This document shows, in pieces, positions 1 to 6,217 of a stretch of DNA of 7,462 bases. The notes beneath the pieces were generated by a model. The model was not told the origin of the DNA. It ran no database searches and saw only the letters and a program-made list of their open reading frames with translations. Made by a program: the position numbers and the translations under genes. How positions within the stretch are numbered: position 1 is the first letter of the stretch; each line of letters begins with the position of its first letter. The DNA is from Clostridia bacterium. GTDB taxonomy: Bacteria > Bacillota > Peptococcia > DRI-13 > DTU073. Location of the stretch: positions 1-7,462 of the forward strand of contig DUTO01000018.1 in the NCBI GenBank assembly GCA_012842035.1, read 5' to 3'.

Positions 1-954
1 CTTAAATAAAATCTGACCACTTTGAATCGGATAAAGCCCGGCAATAGCTTCACACAACTCTTTTTGTCCACTACCGGCAATACCGGCTACTCCTAAAATT
101 TCCCCGCTTGCCAAGGTAAAACTTAAGTCCTTTAAAACTTGTACCTTTTCTTCATTGACACAAGTTAAATTTTTCACCTTCAGTAATGTTGCGCCAATAG
201 TTGTTGCGACCCTTTTGATGGCTAAATCCACAGGATGACCGACCATTAATTCAGCTAATTCGCGCGTATTAGTATCTTTAGTTTCTAATGTTTTAATCTT
301 TTCCCCTTTTCTTAAAACAGTAAGACGATCAGAAATAGTAAGAACTTCATTCATTTTATGGGTAATAAAAACAACGGCACAGCCGGCGTCTTTCATGCGC
401 TTCATAATTTGAAACAGCTTTTCTATTTCTTGAGGGGTTAAAACTGCCGTCGGCTCATCTAAAATTAAAATATTGGCCCCCCGATACAGAACCTTCAAAA
501 TCTCTAAAGTCTGCTTTTCACCTACCGACATGTCATAAACCTTTTTCTTAAGCTCCACTCCTAACTGAAAGCGCTCCGAAAGTTCGGTGATTTTTTGGGT
601 TAAAGCCTCGGAATGCAAAAAATGACTGCCTTTTTGCCCTAACATAATATTTTCTTGGGCAGTCATTACCTCGACCAATTTAAAATGCTGATGGATCATG
701 CCGATCCCCTCATCAATAGCAACACGAGGCGAAGTGAGCTTGACCTCTTTCCCACGTATAAAAATAGAACCGCTGTCAGGAGTATAGATTCCTGACAGCA
801 CATTCACAAGGGTACTTTTCCCGGCACCATTTTCACCTAACAAAGCATGAATTTCCCCAAACTTAACCTGAAAATCTATGTCTTTATTCGCTTGCACTTT
901 ACCAAACGTTTTCGTAATGCCTTCCATCGAAATAAAATTCAATTGCTTATTCAA
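1..954 (-). CDS. Sugar/nucleoside-type ABC transporter ATP-binding protein (partial, C-terminus beyond left edge)
   Basis: Cytoplasmic ATPase that should power uptake of the ligand caught by the BMP lipoprotein encoded just upstream. The 318 visible residues cover a complete first nucleotide-binding domain: Walker A GENGAGKST (40-48), Q-loop Q89, signature MSVGEKQ (142-148), Walker B LILDEPT (163-169) and switch H199. A second domain starts near 257 with the degenerate Walker A GIAGSGQKEL. Two fused domains with the SVGEKQ-type signature are typical of the YufO/NupO and RbsA/XylG families of about 500 residues, so about 190 residues are missing at the left edge. I chose the TTG at 954-952. 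It overlaps the bmp stop by 8 bases and lies 12 bases after AGAAGGAG. ATG 925-927 is the first ATG in frame but has no ribosome binding site. Permease genes are expected further left. The substrate is inferred from context only. Confidence 0.93.
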   Translation of the reverse strand, partial: MNKQLNFISMEGITKTFGKVQANKDIDFQVKFGEIHALLGENGAGKSTLVNVLSGIYTPDSGSIFIRGKEVKLTSPRVAIDEGIGMIHQHFKLVEVMTAQENIMLGQKGSHFLHSEALTQKITELSERFQLGVELKKKVYDMSVGEKQTLEILKVLYRGANILILDEPTAVLTPQEIEKLFQIMKRMKDAGCAVVFITHKMNEVLTISDRLTVLRKGEKIKTLETKDTNTRELAELMVGHPVDLAIKRVATTIGATLLKVKNLTCVNEEKVQVLKDLSFTLASGEILGVAGIAGSGQKELCEAIAGLYPIQSGQILFK

Positions 955-2032
955 CTGTACCGATGACTCCTTCTACTAGCCAGTTAAATTCATTACTGGT
1001 TAACTGTTGGTCAGTAAGCGTAACTCCTTCCGGCACTCTTAATTCTCCATTATTATCCTGCAAAGGCCCGGTAAAGACTTTATTCTTACCGGAAAGAATA
1101 TCTGCTTTAGCCTTTTCTACAGCAGCCTCGGCACCTTCCGGAGCATTCTTGGTCAAAGGAGCTAAGTCTACAATACCATCCTCCAGACCACCCCAATAAT
1201 TTTCAGACTTCCACGTGCCATCCATAATGGCTTTGACCTGTTCGACATAATAAGGGCCCCAATTCCAAACAGGTGAAGTCATATACGCCTTAGGAGCAAC
1301 AGCTGCCATATCTGTATTATAACCAATCGACCATTTCTCAGCTTCTTCAGCCGCTTGTTGTGGCCCTGCCGTATCCTGATGCTGGGTAATAACGTCACAA
1401 CCTTCTGCCAATAAAGCTTTAGCCGCTTCTTTTTCTCTAGCGGGGTCATACCAAGTCTTGGTCCATTTTACACTTACCGTCGCTTCCGGATTAACAGAAC
1501 GAACCCCTAAAGTAAAAGCATTAATCCCTCTTAAAACTTCGGGAATACTGTGTGCCGCTACATAACCAATCTTGTTCGTTTCGGTTTTCAAACCGGCTAC
1601 GATTCCAGAAAGATAACGGGGCTGGTACATACGACCAAAATAGGCTCCCATATTTTCATGTGTTTTAAACCCAGAGCAATGCAAAAAGATAACATCGGGA
1701 TAATTTTTAGCTGCTTTTTCTACCCAGTCCATAAAACCAAAACTTGTCGCAAAAATAATATTACAGCCCTCATCAATCATGTCATAAATAACTTTTTCAC
1801 ATTCCGCCTCTTCAGGAACAGACTCTTTATAAATGGTAGGCACCTTAAGCTGTTCTTCTAAATATAAACGCCCTTCATTGTGCGAATAGGTCCAACCACC
1901 ATCGCCAATAGGGCCTACATAAACAAAACCCACCTTGTAGTCGTCCTTAGTTTCCTTGCCGGATCCACAGCCCGTCAAAACAAGAGCCAGAGACATCACG
2001 ATTGCTAAAAAAAGACACACTTTCCTTTTCAT
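947..2032 (-). CDS. BMP-family substrate-binding lipoprotein of a purine/nucleoside-type ABC transporter
   Basis: Extracytoplasmic binding protein of 361 residues, membrane-anchored by a lipid. A basic N-terminus and hydrophobic stretch (5-19) end in the lipobox LTGC with C22 as the lipidated residue. The mature part starts with KVGFVYVGPIGDGGWTYSHN (33-52), the characteristic first strand and ligand loop of the BMP/PnrA (Med) family. W47 is well placed to stack on a flat base, and QHQD (217-220) lies in the second lobe. Characterised family members bind nucleosides or purines. Lying 29 bases after xpt and overlapping the ATPase, it is most likely a purine base or nucleoside receptor, but the exact ligand is inference. 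GGGGAGG about 8 bases before the ATG supports the start. Length is normal and no damage is seen. Confidence 0.93.
   Translation of the reverse strand: MKRKVCLFLAIVMSLALVLTGCGSGKETKDDYKVGFVYVGPIGDGGWTYSHNEGRLYLEEQLKVPTIYKESVPEEAECEKVIYDMIDEGCNIIFATSFGFMDWVEKAAKNYPDVIFLHCSGFKTHENMGAYFGRMYQPRYLSGIVAGLKTETNKIGYVAAHSIPEVLRGINAFTLGVRSVNPEATVSVKWTKTWYDPAREKEAAKALLAEGCDVITQHQDTAGPQQAAEEAEKWSIGYNTDMAAVAPKAYMTSPVWNWGPYYVEQVKAIMDGTWKSENYWGGLEDGIVDLAPLTKNAPEGAEAAVEKAKADILSGKNKVFTGPLQDNNGELRVPEGVTLTDQQLTSNEFNWLVEGVIGTVE
967..974 (-). promoter_or_regulatory. Ribosome binding site of the ABC ATPase, inside the end of the bmp gene
   Basis: The minus strand reads AGAAGGAG within the last codons of the BMP lipoprotein gene. 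It is 12 bases from an in-frame TTG (954-952) that overlaps the bmp stop. Neither the next TTG (942-940) nor the ATG at 927 has a purine-rich site at a usable distance, so this site favours an overlapping, translationally coupled TTG start. Confidence 0.55.
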
Positions 2033-2061
2033 GCTTTTTCCTCCCCTTTAATTACCTTGCT

Positions 2062-2631
2062 TTATTTGAATATTATTTGGCCATCTTTAATTGCTTCTAC
2101 GATGGCTAAAGATTCAATTTGAAGACCGGGTTTTTTAAGCCTCGTCCGCCCTTTCTGAAACCCCTTTTCGATAACAATTCCTACCCCTACTACTTCGGCT
2201 CCTGCTTGTTCAGCAATCTCCAACAAGCCGTTGACAGCCTGTCCATGAGCTAAAAAGTCATCAATAAGCAAAACTTTATCTTCAGAATGCAAATATTCTT
2301 TAGCTACCCTTACTTTATAGAATTTGTTCTTAGTAAAAGAATAAACGTCTGCTTGATAAGTATGTAGATCTAAATTTTCAGCTTCATGTTTTTTAGCAAA
2401 AACAACGGGAACCGAAAAATATTGAGCCGTAATACAAGCAATCGCAATTCCCGACGATTCAATAGTAAGAATTTTTGTTATTTTTTTATTCTTAAACCTC
2501 TGTTTAAACTCCTTGCCGATTTCCTGGAAAAGGTCTATATCCAACTGATGATTAAGAAAACTATCTACTTTGATGACCCTATTATCAATAATCTGCCCAT
2601 ATTGACAAATCTTTTCTTGGAGTATTTGCAT
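2062..2631 (-). CDS. xpt: Xanthine phosphoribosyltransferase
   Basis: Cytoplasmic purine salvage enzyme that transfers phosphoribosyl from PRPP to xanthine, giving XMP for GMP synthesis. The 189 residues match Xpt end to end: KVDSFLNHQ (21-29), TIESSGIA (56-63), VPVVFAKKH (74-82), VYSFTK (96-101), the PRPP loop LLIDDFLAHGQA (121-132) and GIVIEKGFQ (151-159). B. subtilis Xpt has about 194 residues, so length is normal. In the PRPP loop H129 stands where B. subtilis Xpt has Asn (FLANGQ). ATG 2631-2629 has GGAAGGGA six bases upstream. The gene is first of an operon with a BMP lipoprotein 29 bases on and then an ABC ATPase, which points to coupled purine uptake and salvage. It has its own sigma-A-like promoter at 2693-2721, and no guanine riboswitch can be recognised. 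Confidence 0.96.
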   Translation of the reverse strand: MQILQEKICQYGQIIDNRVIKVDSFLNHQLDIDLFQEIGKEFKQRFKNKKITKILTIESSGIAIACITAQYFSVPVVFAKKHEAENLDLHTYQADVYSFTKNKFYKVRVAKEYLHSEDKVLLIDDFLAHGQAVNGLLEIAEQAGAEVVGVGIVIEKGFQKGRTRLKKPGLQIESLAIVEAIKDGQIIFK

Positions 2632-2660
2632 GATAAGTCCCTTCCAGCAGGCATCTTATC
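2632..2660 (-). promoter_or_regulatory. Small hairpin enclosing the xpt ribosome binding site
   Basis: On the minus strand GATAAG (2660-2655) and CTTATC (2637-2632) are perfect 6-base complements. They enclose a 17-base loop that carries the site GGAAGGGA, and the ATG follows the stem directly. A competing short pairing, GCAG (2668-2665) with CTGC (2650-2647), would exclude it. The stem is short and A/T-rich, so a regulatory role is only a possibility. Confidence 0.3.
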
Positions 2661-2692
2661 GTTTCTGCCCAAAACGTTAATTTAATGATTTT

Positions 2693-2721
2693 ATAATATC
2701 GTAAACTTCTTTAAAAATCAA
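2693..2721 (-). promoter_or_regulatory. Sigma-A-like promoter of the xpt-bmp-ABC operon
   Basis: The minus strand has -35 TTGATT (2721-2716), a 17-base spacer and -10 TATTAT (2698-2693). These match 4 of 6 and 5 of 6 consensus bases with ideal spacing. The implied start near 2686 leaves a leader of about 55 bases before xpt. The promoter lies in the 113-base gap after ykvI, where no strong terminator is visible, so readthrough from ykvI may also contribute. Confidence 0.6.
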
Positions 2722-2744
2722 GCTCGCCCTTTCTTTAACTCTAA

Positions 2745-3803
2745 CTATTTTCTCCAGCGGAATATAATTTCTGCCGGCAAAGTTTTAAACAAGAGCACAG
2801 CTAGAAAAACAAACCCACCATAACCAATGAAAGGATAAATTGTCGTGATCATTTGGGGAAAAGACCAGTATAAAAACGGCAGAGTGGAAGCAAACAGCAA
2901 GGCAATGATAAAGACTTTAGGTAGGGGCAATAATTGTTCCCCACGTTTTAATAAACCAAAACCAATACTTAAAGCTGTTGTGAAAATAGCTACCCACAGC
3001 ATAAAAGAATAAGCCCAACCCAAGCTAGGATGTATGCCATAAGCAAGAACAAGCAAGGGAATCGTCTGTTTTTTCACGTAAGAAAATTGCTTAAGTAAAG
3101 CAAAACTTATTAAACCGGCCATGAGGCCCAGAATGAGTCCCCCTAATAAAACCCCCTTTTCTCCTCCTTTTTTATCTAAATCCCCCAACGAAGCTAAAAT
3201 AACCGAGCCTAAAATAAAGTTATAAGAAACATATAAACAAGTTGCTAACAACCAATTTTCGCCCACAAGATTAAGCTGCGCTATTGTAGCTACGGTCAAT
3301 CCTCTGGGGCACAAACTTAAAACAGCAATCACTAAAGATAAGAGAATTAAACCGGGGATTAAAACTGTATTTAACCACAATACTCCTTCTTGCCCCCATA
3401 AAAGAACACTACCAACAACCAAAGCGGTGAGAAAAAAACCCCACCCGAAAGGGAAAGACCATAATTGATGAAAAAGACTTCCACCGGCTACGAACATTAC
3501 GGCCAAACATAATAAAAGAAAAAGGCTGAGTAACCCTTCCACAAACAAAGCGATCCTTTTACCAAACAGAAAACCTAAGAGTTGCCCATAATTCTCTATC
3601 TTTTCACGAGTCACTACTCTAAACACTAAAAAACCGAAGATGCCAAAAAGAAAACCGGAAATAACAGCCCCCATTACTCCTTTTTTCCCGAATACAGTAA
3701 AAAACTTTAATAGCTCCTGCCCGGAAGCAAAACCTGCGCCCACAAGTGCCCCTATATAAGTAAAAGCCACCTGCCAAACAAGTAAGGTGTTTTTTTTATT
3801 CAT
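2745..3803 (-). CDS. ykvI: YkvI-family integral membrane protein (LeuT/APC-like putative transporter)
   Basis: Hydrophobic protein of 352 residues with roughly ten or eleven membrane segments, for example about 8-25, 43-64, 84-108, 121-138, 145-163, 182-206, 216-237, 264-283, 296-312 and 318-339. The first segment carries YIGALVGAGFASGQE (16-30). This glycine-rich, probably broken helix is the hallmark of the YkvI family (COG3949) and resembles the unwound substrate-binding helix 1 of APC/LeuT-fold carriers. No substrate is established as far as I know, so I assign none. ATG 3803-3801 has GGAGG (3815-3811) at 7 bases. The gene diverges from yyaC, and its upstream region contains a good sigma-E-type promoter, suggesting expression in the mother cell during sporulation. 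The purine operon lies 113 bases downstream with its own promoter. Confidence 0.85.
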   Translation of the reverse strand: MNKKNTLLVWQVAFTYIGALVGAGFASGQELLKFFTVFGKKGVMGAVISGFLFGIFGFLVFRVVTREKIENYGQLLGFLFGKRIALFVEGLLSLFLLLCLAVMFVAGGSLFHQLWSFPFGWGFFLTALVVGSVLLWGQEGVLWLNTVLIPGLILLSLVIAVLSLCPRGLTVATIAQLNLVGENWLLATCLYVSYNFILGSVILASLGDLDKKGGEKGVLLGGLILGLMAGLISFALLKQFSYVKKQTIPLLVLAYGIHPSLGWAYSFMLWVAIFTTALSIGFGLLKRGEQLLPLPKVFIIALLFASTLPFLYWSFPQMITTIYPFIGYGGFVFLAVLLFKTLPAEIIFRWRK

Positions 3804-3835
3804 CGCTTTTCCTCCAGTTAAATCCCTTTAAACTT

Positions 3836-3863
3836 AATTTATGTTGAAGAAAGCGAAATATCC
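3836..3863 (-). promoter_or_regulatory. Candidate sigma-E (mother-cell sporulation) promoter for ykvI
   Basis: The minus strand shows GGATATT (3863-3857), 13 bases, then CATAAATT (3843-3836). The sigma-E consensus, as I recall it, is kmATATT, 13-15 bases, CATACAhT. That gives 6 of 7 and 7 of 8 matches with allowed spacing. The predicted start near 3829 lies 14 bases before the GGAGG of ykvI. No comparable sigma-A promoter is visible in the same stretch. Confidence 0.5.
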
Positions 3864-3925
3864 GAATAAATTTCCACCTTTTGCATAAACTACTTTTTAG
3901 TGAACAGGAAGTGAGGAACGTTACT

Positions 3926-4507
3926 TTGGCCAATAAAATATTCCCTCTTTTTTCTGCACCACCCCAAAAAATCCCTACGCGTGTACATATGAACGAACCA
4001 CTTGCTATTTATCATCTTTCTACTCATTTGCAAAACTTTTTAAAAACTACTCCGAAAAAAAAACAGCCCCTTATTCTTTGTATAGGGACTGATCGAGCGA
4101 CCGGAGATAGTTTAGGTCCTTTGACCGGTTGGCAATTACAAACCTTACTTCGGGGAACAAAAGCTGAAGTGTTAGGAACAATTGATTCTCCTGTTCATGC
4201 CGGTAATTTGCAAGAAATTCATACTGCGTTGAGCCCTCAATTATCGCTCCATCCTTTAATCGCCATTGATGCCTGCTTAGGTCGTTTTTCCAATGTCGGA
4301 ACTATTGTTTTCCAAAACAAGCCTCTTAAACCGGGGACCGCACTGAAAAAATCCCTTCCCGCAGTCGGCGATGTAGGCATCACGGGAGTTGTTAATATTG
4401 GTGGCTTAATGGAAAGGCAAGTTATCCAAAATACGCGCTTAAGTATCGTTTTAAAAATGTCCCGGATAATCGCTTATAGTATTTTTTTAGCCCTCAACGA
4501 GCACTGA
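3926..4507 (+). CDS. yyaC: Sporulation protein YyaC (DUF1256, spore protease-like)
   Basis: Protein of 193 residues in the YyaC/DUF1256 family of spore formers, usually annotated as a putative spore protease because it resembles the germination protease GPR. Its molecular function is not proven. Diagnostic stretches are LCIGTDRATGDSLGPLTG (51-68) with likely catalytic aspartates D56 and D61, IDSPVHAGNLQEIH, IAIDACLG, LPAVGDVGITGVVNIGG and QNTRLSIVLKMS. The frame is open from TTG 3881, but that codon has no ribosome binding site. TTG 3926 follows GAGG (3913-3916) at 9 bases and still includes the whole family domain, so I prefer it. It is the only plus-strand gene, divergent from ykvI and convergent with the bactofilin gene across a shared terminator. 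A weak sigma-F-like promoter (GTTGA 3843, CGAATAAAT 3863) would fit forespore expression but is tentative. Confidence 0.88.
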   Translation: MANKIFPLFSAPPQKIPTRVHMNEPLAIYHLSTHLQNFLKTTPKKKQPLILCIGTDRATGDSLGPLTGWQLQTLLRGTKAEVLGTIDSPVHAGNLQEIHTALSPQLSLHPLIAIDACLGRFSNVGTIVFQNKPLKPGTALKKSLPAVGDVGITGVVNIGGLMERQVIQNTRLSIVLKMSRIIAYSIFLALNEH

Positions 4508-4527
4508 GCCGGCATCAATTTAAAAAG

Positions 4528-4558
4528 AAAAAACTCGACTATTCAAGCCGAGTTTTTT
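4528..4558. terminator. Bidirectional rho-independent terminator between yyaC and the bactofilin gene
   Basis: A perfect 10-base inverted repeat has arms AAAAAACTCG (4528-4537) and CGAGTTTTTT (4549-4558) around an 11-base loop. The A-run and T-run give a U-tract on both strands. It begins 20 bases after the yyaC stop and ends 11 bases past the bactofilin stop, so it can end both convergent transcripts. Confidence 0.92.
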
Positions 4559-4569
4559 GCTGTTTTAAC

Positions 4570-4986
4570 CTACTGACTTTGCTCCTCTACAACATCTTTT
4601 TTAGTTAGGTGGGGTTGACCCGCATCCTTGGGGTCATGCATTTGACAATTTCCCTTAAACAGGGCTCCCTCTTCAACATTCAAATGCCCGACGAGCATAT
4701 CACCAAAAAATGCTCCTGAAGGAGCTAAGTCCACCTTGCCCTCCGTCTGAATATCACCTCTAATGTATCCACCAATATAGACGTTTTCAGCTTCAATCGT
4801 AGCATCAATTGCCGCATTTTCGCCTACAACTAAATCACCCTTAACTTTTATTTCCCCTTTAAAATCTCCATCAAGACGAAGGGAACCGGAAGCATTAAGA
4901 ATTCCTTCACAGGTTGTGCCCTTACCAATAATCGTATTCATTTTTCCCCAATTATTATCCGACACTTGCTTTTTTCTGCTAAACAT
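4570..4986 (-). CDS. Bactofilin (polymer-forming cytoskeletal protein)
   Basis: Cytoplasmic, self-polymerising beta-helix protein of 138 residues. The core (about 18-117) starts with the typical NTIIGKGTTCEGIL and runs through short glycine-rich repeats such as GSLRLDGDFKGEIKVKGDLV, then VYIGGYIRGDIQTEGKVDL. Flanking it are a basic N-terminus (MFSRKKQ) and a charged disordered tail (118-138). This is the usual size and layout of the family. I chose ATG 4986-4984 because GGAG (4998-4995) sits 8 bases upstream. The longer GTG start at 5007 would add seven residues and lacks such a site. The gene follows the M23 peptidase by 32 bases, so the two are probably co-transcribed. Bactofilins commonly position M23 peptidases in wall remodelling, as with CcmA and Csd1 in Helicobacter. 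A role in cell shape or spore formation here is inference. Confidence 0.92.
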   Translation of the reverse strand: MFSRKKQVSDNNWGKMNTIIGKGTTCEGILNASGSLRLDGDFKGEIKVKGDLVVGENAAIDATIEAENVYIGGYIRGDIQTEGKVDLAPSGAFFGDMLVGHLNVEEGALFKGNCQMHDPKDAGQPHLTKKDVVEEQSQ

Positions 4987-5018
4987 TTTTTTCGCTCCTA
5001 TCTTCACTTCTATTTAAT

Positions 5019-6098
5019 TCACTTTAATATTTCCAGGGGATCGACCCACTCCCCATTTTTAGCTATCCCAAAATGAAGATGTGCTCCAGTACAACGCCCC
5101 GTACTACCCAAGCGAGCAATAATTTGTCCTTTTTCAACTTGGTCATTTTTTTCTACAAGTAAAGAAGAATTATGAGCATATAAACTAACATAACCAAAGC
5201 CATGTGAAATAAGCACCATATTTCCCCAGTTGCCTTTGCTTCCTGCAAAGGTTACCACACCCTTACCAGCAGCCCGTATAGGTGCACCATAAGGCCCATC
5301 AATATCTATACCTTCATGAAACTCCTCCTTACTGTGGTCGAAGGGGTTTTTACGCGAACCAAATTGCGAAGTAATATACCCACGGAAAGGCCAGGCCATA
5401 GGTCTTGCGTCCTGAGCTTCTACATCTAATTTAAGCTTTTCCATAGTCCTCGCCTGTGACGTTAAAAGAAAATCCACTTTAGCTAATTCGACCCTTAAAT
5501 CTTCTAGTGCATCTTTTTCTGCAAGATCGGACAACTCCTTATGCTGTCCCGGGCATTGCACTACAGATGAAGTATTTTCAAGGCAAAAGTTTTTTTGGCA
5601 ATGAGGACATCTCATTTGTCGCTCTGCTAAACCTATAGTTAATAAACTATAATTATTTAAGCCACGTGATGCCTGTAGGGCAATTAAGGCTTCTTCTTCT
5701 TCTTTAGACTTACTTAAACCTACTTTTTCCCTTACTTCACGATCAATTTGCATTAAACCCTCTAATTTATTTTGCATATCACCGGTCATATCTTTAAGTT
5801 CTTCGATTTCTACAGCTTGTACCGCATTAACCTGTTGCAATGCTTTGTTTTCTTTAGCCAGATAATGTAAAGAAAAATAACCACAAACAAAATAACCTAC
5901 AGTTAACAAACAAATAACTCCTAGAATAACAGTAAATTTAACTAGCCAGAAAGGAAGACTAATGTTTTTCACTGCTTTCTCTTGACAATGAGGAATAACG
6001 ATCATCGTCAAACTTGTTCTCTTGTTATCTTTTTTCCTTTTTTTCAATTGTCTCAATTTAGGACACAGCTTGTTTTTGAAATAATTAACAGAAACCAT
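5019..6098 (-). CDS. Membrane-anchored M23 (LytM) peptidoglycan endopeptidase with coiled coils and a Cys/His insertion
   Basis: Protein of 359 residues expected to cut peptide crosslinks in peptidoglycan outside the membrane. Order: basic cytoplasmic tail (1-48) with SLTMIVIPH (29-37), a single membrane helix (about 49-71), coiled coil (79-127), a Cys/His cluster (C164, H166, C167, C172, C182, H186), a second helical stretch (188-230) and the M23 domain (236-359). The zinc-site residues are present: H261 and D265 in HEGID, H309 in LYAH, and H340/H342 in HLHF. The enzyme should therefore be active. GAGGAG lies 11 bases before ATG 6098 and 8 before TTG 6101, so either start is possible and they differ by one residue. 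It is first of a pair with bactofilin, with its own promoter candidate upstream. The Cys/His insertion is unusual for an exported domain. Confidence 0.92.
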   Translation of the reverse strand: MVSVNYFKNKLCPKLRQLKKRKKDNKRTSLTMIVIPHCQEKAVKNISLPFWLVKFTVILGVICLLTVGYFVCGYFSLHYLAKENKALQQVNAVQAVEIEELKDMTGDMQNKLEGLMQIDREVREKVGLSKSKEEEEALIALQASRGLNNYSLLTIGLAERQMRCPHCQKNFCLENTSSVVQCPGQHKELSDLAEKDALEDLRVELAKVDFLLTSQARTMEKLKLDVEAQDARPMAWPFRGYITSQFGSRKNPFDHSKEEFHEGIDIDGPYGAPIRAAGKGVVTFAGSKGNWGNMVLISHGFGYVSLYAHNSSLLVEKNDQVEKGQIIARLGSTGRCTGAHLHFGIAKNGEWVDPLEILK

Positions 6099-6156
6099 CA
6101 ACTTTTAAACTCCTCTATCTTCTTAAAATAATCAAAAAGTAAAATATTTTCACACT

Positions 6157-6192
6157 AGGATTATATGCTTCGCTATCTTTTGCCTTAATCCT
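6157..6192 (-). promoter_or_regulatory. Promoter candidate for the M23-bactofilin pair, overlapped by an inverted repeat
   Basis: The minus strand has a perfect -10 TATAAT (6165-6160) and a poor -35 TTAAGG (6188-6183) spaced by 17 bases. The start would fall near 6153, about 55 bases before the M23 gene. A perfect 7-base inverted repeat, AGGATTA (6157-6163) and TAATCCT (6186-6192), overlaps both promoter boxes. It could be an operator or a hairpin, and it has no T-tract that would make it a terminator. Confidence 0.42.
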
Positions 6193-6217
6193 GCCTCCAA
6201 TTAAAATTTTTCACTCC

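Noticed and set aside
963..1199. Plus-strand open frame of 78 codons
   Set aside because: It lies wholly antisense to the BMP lipoprotein gene and shows no family features. It is a shadow of the real gene.
1550..1861. Plus-strand open frame of 103 codons
   Set aside because: Antisense to the BMP lipoprotein gene, with no ribosome binding site or recognisable domain.
2386..2685. Plus-strand open frame of 99 codons
   Set aside because: Antisense to xpt and its leader, with low-complexity sequence typical of a reverse-strand shadow.
2632..2744. Guanine/purine riboswitch or PurR box upstream of xpt
   Set aside because: The 113-base gap has none of the conserved purine-aptamer loop sequences, and the leader after the likely transcription start is only about 55 bases. 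The nearest PurBox-like string (CCAAAACG on the plus strand) does not fit the CCGAAC core.
2705..2745. Terminator after ykvI
   Set aside because: Only a trivial AAG/CTT pairing precedes the short T-run. No stable GC-rich stem can be drawn, so no terminator is called.
3881..3925. TTG 3881 or GTG 3911 as the start of yyaC, and TGCATA at 3882 as a sigma-G/F -35 box
   Set aside because: Neither start has a ribosome binding site at a normal distance, whereas TTG 3926 does. No matching -10 box follows TGCATA, and a start from it would fall on the ribosome binding site itself.
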